Of a DNA stretch of 64,000 nt, positions 45,841-59,302 are shown piece after piece. The notes under the pieces are model-generated. The model made no database searches. It saw only the letters and a list, made by a program, of their open reading frames with translations, and was not told the origin of the DNA. A program made the position numbers and the translations under genes. The DNA is taken from the NCBI GenBank assembly GCA_035222895.1, contig JAVYIG010000169.1:620001-684000 (forward strand). Direction: 5' to 3'. Each line of letters opens with the position of its first letter. The first letter of the stretch is position 1. This DNA comes from Strongylocentrotus droebachiensis. Taxonomy: Eukaryota; Echinodermata; Echinoidea; Camarodonta; Strongylocentrotidae.

Positions 45841-48267
45841 TTTGGTTTAAGTGAAACAAACACATATGTAAACAATCGTTGAATGTAAAAGATGAAAAAT
45901 AAAAAAGGTCAAAACCGATAGTTGAAATTCATCATGAATAAGTAAACTCATTTTACAACTCCTAGGCATTCTGTCGTTATGAGCTAAAACATAGAGGCTT
46001 TAAAGGTGAACACAATGACAAATTTGCAGAAAGAAAACCAGAACATCAAAATGAGTTTCATTACATTTCGATGAAAACTAATCCACTATGAACGAAGCCA
46101 AAAGGTATAAGAAAATTTAAATAAAATTATACTCATCTGTTTAATTCATCTTTCTTAGTGGGGAAGTAGGATCTCAGTTTGAAAAAAATGTGTTCGCATA
46201 CATTCTATCTCGATTGTTTCTTCACAATTGTTTTGCAACATATTTTTACCATTGTGAATTAAAGGTCTAAAAAACCAGTTCATTAGAAAACTTGATATAA
46301 AAATTATACTCATCTGTTTAATTTATCTTTCTTAGTGGGGAAGTAGGAAAATCAGTTTAATGACAATGTATAGGCCTTAATTCTATCTTGATTGTTTCTT
46401 CACTTTTGTTTATCGAACATATTTTTACCATTGTGAATAAAGGACCCCTAAACCAGTATATAAGATAAAAAAGAAACAAGTTATATAAACGTGCAATGCG
46501 AGACTTGATACAAAAATGTAATCGTAAATTTAAAAACCGATGATTGGAAGTTATAGTGGATAGGTGGTAGTATTTTTAAAACACCCAACCATTCTATCTT
46601 GGTGAGCTAAAAAGGATGGGCTTAAAGTTGGTTCAATAAAAAAATATTCAAAAAGATGAACATAATATATTCAGGGATTATAATTGAATTTAGATAAATA
46701 CTTACCGACTATGAACAAAGACCAAAAGTAGTGGGTACAAAAATAAAATGATATTAGAATACACTTCCTTTTCAAATGATGCTAATAATTTGCAATTCTT
46801 TTTATTGAGGGGAAGTGTGAGATCATCAGTTGGAAGCCTTCGTGATTATTTTCAAGCCTTTGTATTTAAGTGACATTGATGGTTACAATGGTTAAAGAAA
46901 CAGAGCTTTGCCATTCTGCACGAATATCCCTTCTTACCGAAAAAATATCAAAACAAATATTCATTACAAAAAGTTCAAATTTTAATGATACTCATTTTGT
47001 TCTCGTTTTGTTCGTAGGAAAGAAGGAGATCACCAGTTGGAAGCTTTAGAGACAATTGTTATGCCATTATTTTTACGTGACAATTACGGTTCAGTTTGGA
47101 AAACATATGTTCACTATTGTGCACAGATATCCATGCTAAATGAAAAATAACAACACGAAATTCATTAAAGCAATTTAAGAAAACCCAAGTATTATATCGT
47201 GGTGATCTAAAAAAAATAAAAAAGTTGATAGAAAGTAAAAGATTCAAAAGCGTCACCAAATATATTCCGAGGTTATAATTTAATTTTTGGATACTTACCC
47301 ACTACGAACAAAACAAACAAGTGAAGGGGGTAAAAAAAACATATATCAGAAAACATATACAAATGATGTTCCTTTCCATTTCTTTTCTTTGAGGGAAAGT
47401 GTATGATCATCAGTTGAAAGCCTTCATGATTATTCCCATGCCTTTGTTTTTAAGTGACATTGATGGTTACAATGGTTGAAGAAACTTAACTTTGCCATTC
47501 TGAACAAATATCCCTTCTAACCGAAAAATTCAAAACCAGTTTAAACAAACAAATAAAATAAACAGACAATTCGTGATTTTGAAAGAGATGAGAAATTTAT
47601 ATTTCGAAACTTATGGTTAGAAGTTATCATGAATAGGTGGTAGTAATTATACAACACATAAGCATTGTATATATCATAGTGACCTAGAACAGAAAGCCTA
47701 TCAAGTAAACACATGGACAAATATTAAAAATAAAGACCGAGAATTTTGGAAGATGTTGTTAATGAATTAAGATGGATACTTACCCGCTACGGCGAGCACA
47801 AGAGTAGAGTAAAATAAATGAACAACAAAAGAAAATTACAATTCATTTAAGAATGATAATCAAGATTCATTTCGCTTTCTCCATAGAGAAAAGAGAGGTC
47901 ATTAGCCGGAAGTCTTACAGACATAAATTCCCTGCTAAACGAACAAAAAAAAAACTAGATTTGGTTTAAGTGAAGCAAACACATATGTAAACAATCGTTG
48001 AATGTAAAAGATGAAAAATAAAAAAGGTCAAAACCGATAGTTGGAATTCATCATGAATAAGTAAACGCATTTTACAACTCCAAGGCATTCTGTCGTAATG
48101 AGCTTAAACAAAAAGGCTTTAAAAGTGAACCCAATGACAAATTTCCAGAAAGAAAACCAGAACATCAAAATTAGTTTTTATTACATTTCAATGAAAACTA
48201 AACCACTATGAACGAAGCCAAAAAAAGTATACAAAAATGTTTATATCAAATTATACTCATCTGTTAA

Positions 48268-48798
48268 AGGTACTATGTCCCATTTGCAGGCCAAAAAAAA
48301 TGAAAAAGTTAAATTCCAACTGCATTTGAAAGATAATACTTATTAAGAACTTCCCTAAAAAAGTTGGGGCTTGAAAATGTCTTCAAGTGGGAAAATAATG
48401 ACTATTAGTTGTTAAATCGACTTTAGGGCTATAGAGCCCAAAATTAATAGTCTTGATTTTCAGACAATTGTACCGAATGGTCATACGTTTTATGCTGCGG
48501 AAAGATTCAATCAGTTTAATCTTGGCCATCACAAGAAGTGAGTTATTGATGTAGACAAATGCTCATGTACCCTTTACAACTCTTTTCATGTATGTTATTA
48601 CCAAAGAAGAAAAAGCCAGTCAGTCACTCAATAGTGTCTGACAGTGAAGTCTAGCAAGTAAACGGGTTTCCTTGCATAATTTGAATATGAGGACACTGCT
48701 AACGTTTAAATTTGACAGATAGGACATACATGACATATTCATAACTCCTGCAAATTTCTACAGAATTTGAGGTTGTCTGCAAAAGGGACATAGTACCT
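48268..48798. mobile_element. TTAA-flanked TIR element, copy 3
   Basis: 531 bp, same site in block 3. The internal frame has a TGA at the conserved Trp position (KKW changed to a stop near 48540). Confidence 0.9.
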
Positions 48799-51700
48799 TT
48801 AAGTTCATATTAGTGGGGAAGAAGGGTATCACTTCAAAGACAATGTCTATGCATACATTCTATCTCAATTGTTTCTTCACAATTGTTTTTCGAACATATG
48901 TTTACCATTGTGAAATAATGGACTGAATACCAGTTCATTAGAAAACTTGATATCAAAATGATACTCATCTGTATACTTTATTTTTCTTAGTGGGAAAGTA
49001 GGAAAACCAGTTTAAGATAATGTATAGGCCTTAATTTTTATATTGATTGTTTCTTCACAATTGTTTATCGAACATATTTTTACTATGTGAATTAAAGGAC
49101 CCCAAAACCGGTTCATTATATAAAAAAAAGCACGTCAGATAAACGTGTAATGCGTGACTTGATACAGAAATGTAATTGTAAATTAAAAAAACGATGGTTG
49201 GAAGGTATCGTGGATAGATGGTAGTATTTCTACAACACCCAACTATTATATCTTGGTGAGCGAAAAAAAAATGACCTTAAAGTTGAGGCAATACCAAAAA
49301 TATTCAAAAAGATGATCAGAATATATAAATAAGTTATAATTGAATTTTAATGAATACTTACCCCCTATTAAGAAAGACCAAGGGTAGAAGTAAAATATTT
49401 AAAATGATAACAGAATACACTTCTTTTCCAAATGATGCTAATAATTTGCATTTTTTCTTTTTGTGGGTAATTAGGAGATTGTCAGTTGGAAAATGTAATT
49501 ATATTCTTCATGTTTTCAAATTTAAGTTCAATTTATGTTAAAACTGGTTAGGGAAACATTCCTTCGTGATTATTTACGATTAACCTTAATTACTGAAAGA
49601 TTACAGTAACATATTAGTAAAGTAAGTCAAACATATTGTATTAAACAATCCGTGACTTTATAGAAGATGCAAAATCAAAATTTCAAAATCCTATGGTTTG
49701 AATTCGTCATGGTAGGTAAGATTTATACAACATTTAAGCATTCTATCGTGGTAAGCTATTTAGGTCAAATAAGTGAATACATGTACATGGAAAATGTTTA
49801 GAAAGAATACCAGAATACATGAAAACAATTGAATTGAATTTAAATTGATACTCGCTACGAATGAAGCCCAAGGGTTGAGAAAAGAAGACAAAAAAATTAA
49901 TATTATGATACACTTTAAAATAACATGATAGCCATTTCCTTGTTTTCGTTTTGTTTATGGTGATGCAGGAGATCATCAGAAGGAAGCATTCGAGGATTTT
50001 TGTTACAATTTGTAAGGACACATATCTTTACTGGGCCCAAATATCACTGCCAAATGAAGAATTACAACACCAGTTCATTCAAGAAAAGCAAACAATTAAA
50101 ATATACATACATCCATGAGTTCGTAAATCATCGAAAATTATAACATCGAAACGTATGGTCTTATATTTTCATGAATTGGTGGTAGAAAGTGTAAAACACC
50201 CTAGAATTATATCGTAATAAGATTTGAAATAAGTTAAAGTGAATACAATGAAAACGATTCAGAAAGATGAACATAATATATCCAGGGGTTATAATTGAAT
50301 TTAGATAAATACTTACTGACTATGAACAAAGACCAAGAGTAGTGGGTAAAAAAAAAGAAGATGATATTAGAATACTCTACATGTAGTGTGAGATCATCAG
50401 TTGGAAGCCTTCACGATTATTTTCAAGCCTTTGTATTTAAGTGACATTGATGGTTACAATAGTTGAAGAAACATAACTTTGCCATTCTTCACGAATATCC
50501 CTTCTAACCGAAAGAATATCCAAAAATATATACATTACAATAAGTTCAAATTTTAATGATACTCTTTTTGTTCTCGTTTTGTTCGTAGGAAAGAAGAAGA
50601 TCATCAGTTGGAAGCATTAGAGACAATTTTTATGCCATTGTATTTAGGTGAAAATTACGGTTCAGTTTGGACAACATATGTTTACCATTGTGCACAGATA
50701 TCCATGCTAGATGAAAAATACACACGCGATATTCATTAAAGCAATTTAAGAAAACCCAGGCATTATATCGTGGTGATCTAAAAGAAAACAAAAAGTTAAT
50801 AGAAAGAAAAAGATTCAAAAGTATCACCAAATACATTCCGAGGTTATAATTTAATTTTAATGAATACTTACCCACTTCGAGCAAAACTAACAAGTGAAGG
50901 GGGTTAACAAAACATATATCAGAATACACTACATATACAAATGATGTTAATCCTTTCCATTTCTTTTCTTCGAGGGAGAGTGTGAGATTTTATCAGTTAA
51001 AAGCCTTCATGATTATTTTCATGCTTTTGTTTTGAAGTGAAATTGATGGTTACAATGGTTGAAGAAACATAACTTTGCCATTATGCACAAATATCCCTTC
51101 TAACCGACAAATTCAAAACCAGTTTAAACAAAACAAACAAATAAAATAAACATACAATCAGTGATTTTAAAAGAGATGAGAAATTTATATTTCGAAACTT
51201 ATGGTTAGAAGTTATCATGAATAGGTGGTAGTAATTCTACAACACATAAGCATTATATGACATAGTGACCTAGAACAGAAAGCCTATCAAGTAAACACAT
51301 GGACAAATATTAAAAATAAAAACCGAGAATTTTGGAAGATGTTGTTAATAAATTAAGATGGATACTTACGCGCTATGAACGAGCACAAGGGTAAAGGAAA
51401 ATAAATGAACAACAACAGAAAATTACACTTCATTTAAAAATGTTACTCAAGATTCATTTCTCTTTCTCCATAGAGAAAAGAGGGGTCATTAGTCGGAAGC
51501 CTTACAGACAATAAATTCCCTGCTAAACGAACAAAAAAATGTAATCGTTAATTTCAAAACCGATGATTGGAAGTTATCGTTGAAAGGTGCTAGCATTTCT
51601 ACAACACCTAAGCATCCTATCTTGGTGGGCTAAAAAATTGCCTTAATGTTAATGCAATGAAAAAAAATCAGAAAGATGACCAGAATATATAAATAAGTTA

Positions 51701-52364
51701 TTTTATAATGTAAATGGATACTTACTCCCTATTAAGAAAGACCAATGGTTGAGGTAAAAGAATAAAAATGATATTAGAACAGAATTCGTGTACAAATGAT
51801 TCTCACCAATTGCATTTTGTTTCTCTTTATGGGGAACTAGCATATTATCGGTTGGAAAACTTGATTACAATTTGCTTGCTTTTATTTTCAGTTCATTCAA
51901 GAAAAGCAAACAATTAAAATATACATACATCCATGACTTCGTAAAAAATGGAAAATTATCATTTCGAAAAGTATGGTCTTAAATTTGCATGAATTGGTGG
52001 TAGCAAGTGTACAACACCCTAGAATTATATCGTAATAAAATTTAAAAGAAATTAAAGTGCATACAATGGAAACGATTCAGAAAGATGAACATAATATATT
52101 CAGGGGTTATAATCGAATTTAGATAAATACTTACAGACTATGAACAAAGACGAAGAGTAGTGGGTAAAAAATAAAGATGATATTAGAATACTCTACATAT
52201 ACAAAAGATGCTAATCCTTTCCATTTTTTTTATTGAGGGGAAGTGTGAGATCATCAGTTGAGAGCATTCATGATTATTTTCATGCCTTTGTTTTTAGGTG
52301 ACATTGATGGTTATAATGGTTGAAGAAACATAACTTTGCCATTCTGCACAAATATCCCTTTTAA

Positions 52365-52569
52365 CTCATAGCCTGCCATGAGGCTGCGTGCACGCTATTG
52401 TTACGCTGCTTCTTGCATGCTAGCAAACATTCGTAATAGCAGTTATTGTTCATGCCCATTAGACTGTGCCTAGTGTTTTGCACGCGCTATTGTTAGTACC
52501 ATCGCCTTAATCCGATTATCTCGTTATAAATCTGGCACTGGGGGGATTAGCCCTGTGGCAGGATAAGAG
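52365..52569. mobile_element. 205-bp TTAA-flanked MITE
   Basis: TTAA on both sides (52361-52364, 52570-52573). Ends CTCATAGCCTGCCATGAGG and, from the right, CTCTTATCCTGCCACAGGG. The empty site in sister monomers is CCCTTTTAACCGAC-like (near 44150). GC- and CpG-richer than the array. Present in a single monomer, hence young. Confidence 0.85.
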
Positions 52570-54590
52570 TTAACCGACAAATTCAAAAACCAGTTTAAAC
52601 AAACGAATAAAATAAACAGACAATCCGTGATTTTGAAAGAGATGAGAAATTTATATTTCGAAACTTATGGTTAGAAGTTATCATGAATAGGTGGTAGTAA
52701 TTCTACAACACATAAGCATTATATGCCATAGTGACCTAGAACACAAAGCCTATCAAGTAAACACATGAACAAATATTAAAAATAAAAACCGAGAATTTTG
52801 GAAGATGTTGTTCATGAATTAAGATGGATACTTACGAGCTATGAACGAGAACAAGGGTAAAGGAAAATAAATGAACAACAACAGAAAATTAAACTTCATT
52901 TAAAAATGATACTCAAGATTCATTTCTCTTTCTCCATAGAGAAAAGAGGGGTCATTAGTCGGAAGCCTTACAGACAATAAATTCCCTGCTAAACGAACAA
53001 AAAAATGTAATCGTTAATTTCAAAACGGATGATTGGAAGTTATCGTTAAAAGGTGCTAGCATTTCTACAACACCCAAGCATCCTATCTTGGTGGGCTAAA
53101 AAATGGCCTTAATGTTAATGCAATGAAAAAAAATCTGAAAGATGACCAGAATATATAAATAAGTTATTTTATAATGTAAATGGATACTTACTTCCTATTA
53201 AGAAAGACCAATGGTTGAGGTAAAAGAATAAAAATGATATTAGAACAGAATTCGTATACAAATGATTCTCACCAATTGCATTTTGTTTCTCTTTATGGGG
53301 AACTAGCATATTATCGGTTGGAAAACTTGATTACAATTTGCTTGCTTTTATTTTCAGTTCATTCAAGAAAAGCAAACAATTAAAATATACATACTTCAAA
53401 TGACTTCGTAACTCATCGAAAATTATAATTTCGAAACGTATGGTCTTATATTTTCATGAATTGGTGGTAGAAAGTGTAAAACACCCTAGAATTATATCGT
53501 TATAAGATTTGAAATAAGTTAAAGTGAATACAATGAAAAAGATTCAGAAAGATGAACATAATATATCCAGGGGTTATAATTGAATTTAGATAAATACTTA
53601 CTGACTATGAACAAAGACCAAGAGTAGTGGGTAAAAAAATAAAGATGATATTAGAATACTCTACATGTAGTGTGAGATCATCAGTTGGAAGCCTTCTCGA
53701 TTATTTTCAAGCCTTTGTATTTAAATGACATTGATGGTTACAATAGTTGAAGAAACATAACTTTGCCATTCTCCACGAATATCCCTTCTAACCGAAAGAA
53801 TATCAACAAATATATACATTACAATAAGTTCAAATTTTAATGATACTCATTTTGTTCTCGTTTTGTTCGTAGGAAAGAGGAAGATCATAAGTTGGAAGCA
53901 TTAGAGACAATTTTTATGCCATTGTATTTACGCGACAATTACGGTTCAGTTTGGACAACATATGTTTACCATTGTGCACAGATATCCATGCTAGATGAAA
54001 AATACCAACGCGATATTCATTAAAGCAATTTAAGAAAACCCAGGCATTATATCGTGGTGATCTAAAAGAACAAAAAGTTAATAGAAAGAAAAAGATTCAA
54101 AAGTATCACCAAATACATTCCGAGGTTATAATTTAATTTTAATGAATACTTACCCACTTCGAGCAAAACTAACAAGTGAAGGGGGTAAACAAAACATATA
54201 TCAGAATACACTACATATACAAATTCTGTTAATCCTTTCCATTTCTTTTCTTTGAGGGAGAGTGTGAGATTTTATCAGTTGAAAGCCTTCATAATTATTT
54301 TCATGCTTTTGTTTTGAAGTGACATTGATGGTTACAATGGTTGAAGAAACATAACTTTGCCATTCTGCACAAATATCCCTTCTAACCGACAAATTCAAAA
54401 CCGGTTTAAACGAAACAAACAAATAAAATAAACATTCAATCAGTGATTTTGAAAGAGATGAGAAATTTATATTTCGAAACTTATGGTTAGAAGTTATCAT
54501 GAATAGGTGGTAGTAATTCTACAACACATAATCATTATATGCCATAGTGACCTAGAACAGAAAGCCTATCAAGTAAACACATGGACAAAT

Positions 54591-57500
54591 ATTAAAAATA
54601 AAAACCCAGAATTTTGGAAGATGTTGTTAATAAATTAAGATGGATACTTACGCGCTATGAACGAGCACAAGGGTAAAGGAAAAATAAATGAACAACAACA
54701 GAAAATTACACTTCATTTAAAAGTGATACTCAAGATTCATTTCTCTTTCTCCATAGAGAAAAGAGGGGTCATTAGTCGGAAGCCTTACAGACAATAAATT
54801 CCCTGCTAAACGAACAAAAAAATGTAATCGTTAATTTCAAAACCGATGATTGGAAGTTATCGTTAACAGGTGCTAGCATTTCTGCAACACCCAAGCATCC
54901 TATCTTGGTGGGCTAAAAAATGGCCTTAATGTTAATGCAATGAAAAAAAAATCAGAAAGATGACCAGAATATATAAATAAGTTATTTTATAATGTAAATG
55001 GATACTTACTCCCTATTAAGAAAGAACAATGGTTGAGATAAAAGAATAAAAATGATATTAGAACAGAATTCGTATACAAATGATTCTCACCAATTGCATT
55101 TTGTTTCTCTTAATGGGGAACTAACAAATTATCGGTTGGAAAACTTGATTACAATTTGCTTGCTTTTATTTTCAGTTCATTCAAGAAAAGCAAACAATTA
55201 AAATATACATACATCCATGACTTCGTAAAAGATGGAAAATTATCATTTCGAAACGTATGGTCTTAAATTTGCATGAATTGGTGGTAGCAAGTGTACAACA
55301 CCCTAGAAATCTATCGTAATAAGATTTAAAAGAAATTAAAGTGCATACAATGAAAACGATTCAGAAAGATGAACATGATATATTCAGGGGTTATAATTGA
55401 ATTATAAAATACTTACAGACTATGAACAAAGACCAAGAGTAGTGGGTAAAAAATAAAGATGATATTAGAATACTGTACATATACAAAAGATGCAAATCCT
55501 TTCCATTTCTTTTTATTGAGGGGAAGTGTGAGATTATCAGTTGAGAGCCTTCGTGATTATTTTCATGCCTTTTTTTTAGGTGACATTGATGGTTACAATG
55601 GTTGAAGAAACATAACTTTGCCATTCTGCACAAATATCCCTTTTAACCGAAAAAATCAAAAACCAGTTTAAACAAACAAATAAAATAAACAGACAATCCG
55701 TGATTTTGAAAGAGATGAGAATTTTAAATGTCGAAACTTATGGTTAGAAGTTATCATGAATAGGTGGTAGTATTTATACTACACATAAGCATTGTATAAA
55801 TCATAGTGACCTAGAACAGAAAGCCTATCAAGTAAACACATGGACAAATATTAAAAATAAAGACCGAGAATTTTGGAAGATGTTATTAATGAATTAAGAT
55901 GGATACTTACCCTCTATGGCGAGCACAAGGGTAGAGGAAAATAAATGAACAACAAAAGAAAATTACAATTCATTTAAAAATGATACTCAAGATTCATTTC
56001 TCTTTCTCCATAGAGAAAAGAGAGGTCATTAGCCGGAAGTCTTACAGACAATAAATTCCCTGCTAAACGAACAAAAAAAAAAAAACAGATTTGGTTTAAG
56101 TGAAGCAAATACATATGTAAACAATCGTTGAATGTAAAAGATGAAAAATAAAAAAGGTCAAAACCGATAGTTGGAATTCATCATGAATAAGTAAACGCAT
56201 TTTACAACTCCAAGGCATTCTGTCGTAATGAGCTTAAACAAAAAGGCTTTAAAAGTGAACACAATGACAAATTTGCAAAAAGAAAACCAGAACATTGAAA
56301 TGAGTTTTTATTAAATTTCAATGAAAACTAAACCACTATGAACGAAGCCAAAAAAAGGTTTATATAAAATTATACTCATCTGTTAAAGGTACTATGTCCC
56401 ATTTGCAGGCCAAAACAAATGAAAAAGTTAAATTCCAACTGCATTTGAAAGATAATACTTATTTAGAACTTCCCTAAAAAATGTGGGGCTTGAAAATGTC
56501 TTGAAGTGGGAAAATAATGACTATTAGTTGATAATCGACTTTAGGGCTATAGAGCCCAAAAGTAATAGTCTTGATTTTCAGACAATTGTACCGAATGGTC
56601 ATACGTTTTATGCTGCGCAAAGATTCAATCAGTTTAATCTTGGCCATCACAAGAAGTGGGTTATTGATGTAGACAAATGCTCATGTACCCTTTACAACTC
56701 TTTTCATGTATGTTATTACCAAAGAAGAAAAAAGCCAGTCAGTCACTCAATAGTGTCTGACAGTGAAGTCTAGCAAGTAAACGGGTTTCCTTAAATAATT
56801 TGAATATGAGGACACTGCTAACGTTTAAATTTCACAGATAGGACATACATGACATATTCATAATTCCTGCAAATTTCTACATAATTTGAGGTTGTCTGCA
56901 AAAGGGACATAGTACCTTTAATTTCATATTAGTGGGGAAGAAGGGTATCACTTCAAAGACAATGTCTATGCATACATTCTATCTCAATTGTTTCTTCACA
57001 ATTGTTTTTCGAACATATTTTTACCATTGTGAAATAATGGACTGAATACCAGTTCATTAGAAAACTTGATATAAAAATGATACTCATCTGTTTAATTTAT
57101 TTTTCTTAGTGGGGAAGTAGGAAAATCAGTTTAAAGATAATGTATAGGCCTTAATTCTATTTTGATTGTTTCTTCACATTTGTTTATCGAACATATTTTT
57201 ACCATTGTGAATAAAGGACCCCCAAACCAGTATATTAGATAAAAAAAGAAACACGTTAGATAAACGTGCAATGCGAGACTTGATACAAAAATGTAATTGT
57301 AAATTAAAAAACCGATGGTTGGAAGGTATCGTGGATAGGTGGTAGTATTTCTACAACACCCAACTATTCTATCTTGGTGAGCGAAAAAAAAATGACCTTT
57401 AAGTTGAGGCAATACCAAAAATATTCAAAAAGATGATCAGAATATATAAATAAGTTATAATTGAATTTTAATGAATACTTACCCCCTATTAAGAAAGACC

Positions 57501-59115
57501 AAGGGTAGAAGTAAAATAATTAAAATGATATTAGATGCACTTCTTTTCCAAATGATGCTAATAGTTTGCAATTTTTCTTTTTGTGGGGAAGTAGGAGATT
57601 GTCAGTTGGAAAATGTAATTATATTCTTCATGTTTTCAAATTTAAGTTCAATTTATGTTAAAACTGGTTAGGGAAACATTCCTTCGTGATTATTTACGAT
57701 TAACCTTAATTACCGAAAGATTACAGTAACAGATTAGTAAAGTAAGTTAAACATATTATATTAAAAAATCCGTGACTTCATAGAAGATGCAAAATCAAAA
57801 TTTCAAAATCCTATGGTTTGAATTCGTCATGGTAGGTAAGATTTATACAACATTAATGCATTCTATCGTGATAAGCTATTTAGGTCAAATAAGTGAATAC
57901 ATTTACATGGAAAATGTTTAGAAAGAATACCAGAATACATGAAAACAATTGAATTTAAATTGATACTCGCTACGAATGAAGCCCAAGGGTTGAGGAAAGA
58001 AGACACAACAATTAATATTATGATACACTTTAAAATAACATGATAGCCATTTCCTTGTTTTCGTTTTGTTCATGGTGATGCAGGAGATCATCAGAAGGAA
58101 GCATTCGAGGATTTTTGTTACAATTTGTAAGGACTCATATCTTTACTGGGCCCCAAATATCACTGCCAAATGAAGAATTACAACACCAGTTCATTCAAGA
58201 AAAGCAAACAATTAAAATATACATACATTCATGACGTCGTAAATCATCGAAAATTCTAATTTCGAAACGTATGGTCTTATATTTTCATTAATTGGTGGTA
58301 GAAAGTGTAAAACACCCTAAAATTATATCGTAATAAGATTTGAAATAAGTTAAAGTGAATACAATGAAAACGATTCAGAAAAATGAACATAATATATTCA
58401 GGGGTTATAATTGAATTTAGATAAATACTCACTGACTATGAACAAAGACCAAGAGTAGTGGGTACAAAATAAAGATGATATTAGAATACTCTACATGTAG
58501 TGTGAGATGATCAGTTGGAAGCCTTCACGATTATTCTCAAGCCTTTGTATTTAAGTGACATTGATGGTTACAATAGTTGAAGAAACATAACTTTGCCATT
58601 CTTCACGAATATCCCTTCTAACCGAAATAATATAAACAAATATATACATTACAATAAGTTCAAATTTTAATGATACTCTTTTTGTTCTCGTTTTGTTCGT
58701 AGGAAAGAAGGAGATCATCAGTTGGAAGCTTTAGAGACAATTGTTATGCCATTATTTTTACGTAACAATTACGGTTTAGTTTGGAAAACATATGTTTACC
58801 ATTGTGCACAGATATCCATGCTAAATGAAAAATACCAACACGAAATTCATTAAAGCAATTTAAGAAAACCCAGGCATTATATCGTGGTGATCTAAAAGAA
58901 AAGAAAACAAATTAATAGAAAGAAAAAGATTCAAAAGTATCACCAAATACATTCCGAGGTTATAATTTAATTGTAATGAATACTTACCCACTTCGAGCAA
59001 AGCTAACAAGTGAAGGGGGTAAACAAAACATATATCAGAATACACTACATATACAAATGATGTTAATCCTTTCCATTTCTTTTCTTTGAGGGAGAGTGTG
59101 AGATTTTATCAGTTG
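54591..59115 (-). repeat. Higher-order repeat block 4, truncated
   Basis: Contains the fourth TTAA-flanked copy (56387), spaced about 8.12 kb from the third, and the CTACGAATGAAGCCC monomer near 57965. The array stops abruptly inside a monomer at about 59115 (after TTTTATCAGTTGAAAG). Confidence 0.65.
56387..56917. mobile_element. TTAA-flanked TIR element, copy 4
   Basis: 531 bp, same site in block 4. Its internal frame is open for 81 codons. Four copies at one homologous site show a single insertion followed by array amplification. Confidence 0.9.
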
Positions 59116-59297
59116 AAAGTATACGAGGTTTCAATAATAGGCAGGTAAATGACGTATTTACGAGCCTAAAATTGCCTTTTCCTGCCATTAATTCATTAAA
59201 CTAGTGGATTTGAGGGTTTACCCAAAGTTTATGTATCATTATCCATTGCTCCTTTTTTGTTTACATTCATATTATTCATTATAATTGTACTTTTTCA
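59116..59297. other. Array right junction, no feature
   Basis: The monomer stops and unrelated AT-rich sequence follows, with no direct repeat or element terminus that I can see. Confidence 0.5.
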
Positions 59298-59302
59298 TTA
59301 GC

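Larger units (their letters stand above)
38238..46474 (-). repeat. Higher-order repeat block 2 (about 8.2 kb)
   Basis: Starts with the same GTTAGATAAACGTGCAATGC monomer. About 16 monomers with splice-like anchors near 38461, 39055, 39550, 41127, 42079, 42635, 43130, 43489, 43900, 44395, 44748, 45160 and 45654. The extra length over block 1 includes the repeated 1.26-kb triplet at 43.3-45.7 kb. Confidence 0.75.
46475..54590 (-). repeat. Higher-order repeat block 3 (about 8.1 kb)
   Basis: Begins AAGAAACAAGTTATATAAAC, a variant of the block start. It contains the third TTAA-flanked copy (48268), the CTACGAATGAAGCCC monomer (49855) and triplet units at 51539 and 53008, one of which carries the 205-bp insertion. 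The right edge is approximate because unequal exchange changed the monomer order. Confidence 0.65.
18870..59115 (-). repeat. Giant hierarchical tandem array of intron-like monomers
   Basis: About 40 kb built from monomers of roughly 350-640 bp, all in one orientation. Recurrent + strand words in order: AGAAAGATGACCAGAATATA, ATACTTAC then CACTATGAACAAAGACCAAG, a pyrimidine tract ending in AG then GGGGAAGTGTGAGATCATCA, GTTGGAAGCCTT, ACATTGATGGTTACAATGG, TTTGCCATTCTGCACGAATA, and AGGTGGTAGTATTTCTACAA. Several monomer classes alternate. There are about 16 monomers in the 8.2-kb repeat and perhaps 65-75 overall. Left monomers are highly diverged; those after about 32 kb differ little between higher-order copies. 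No long ORF is shared. The minus strand is annotated because splice-like signals lie there and the nearby ZU5 gene is on minus. It may be intron sequence of that gene. Confidence 0.9.

Noticed and set aside
18870..59115. A tandem protein-coding exon array on the + strand, suggested by pyrimidine tracts ending in AG before GGGGAAGTGTGAG
   Set aside because: Acceptor-like signals recur, but no matching donors follow at constant distance and no frame stays open across monomer classes.
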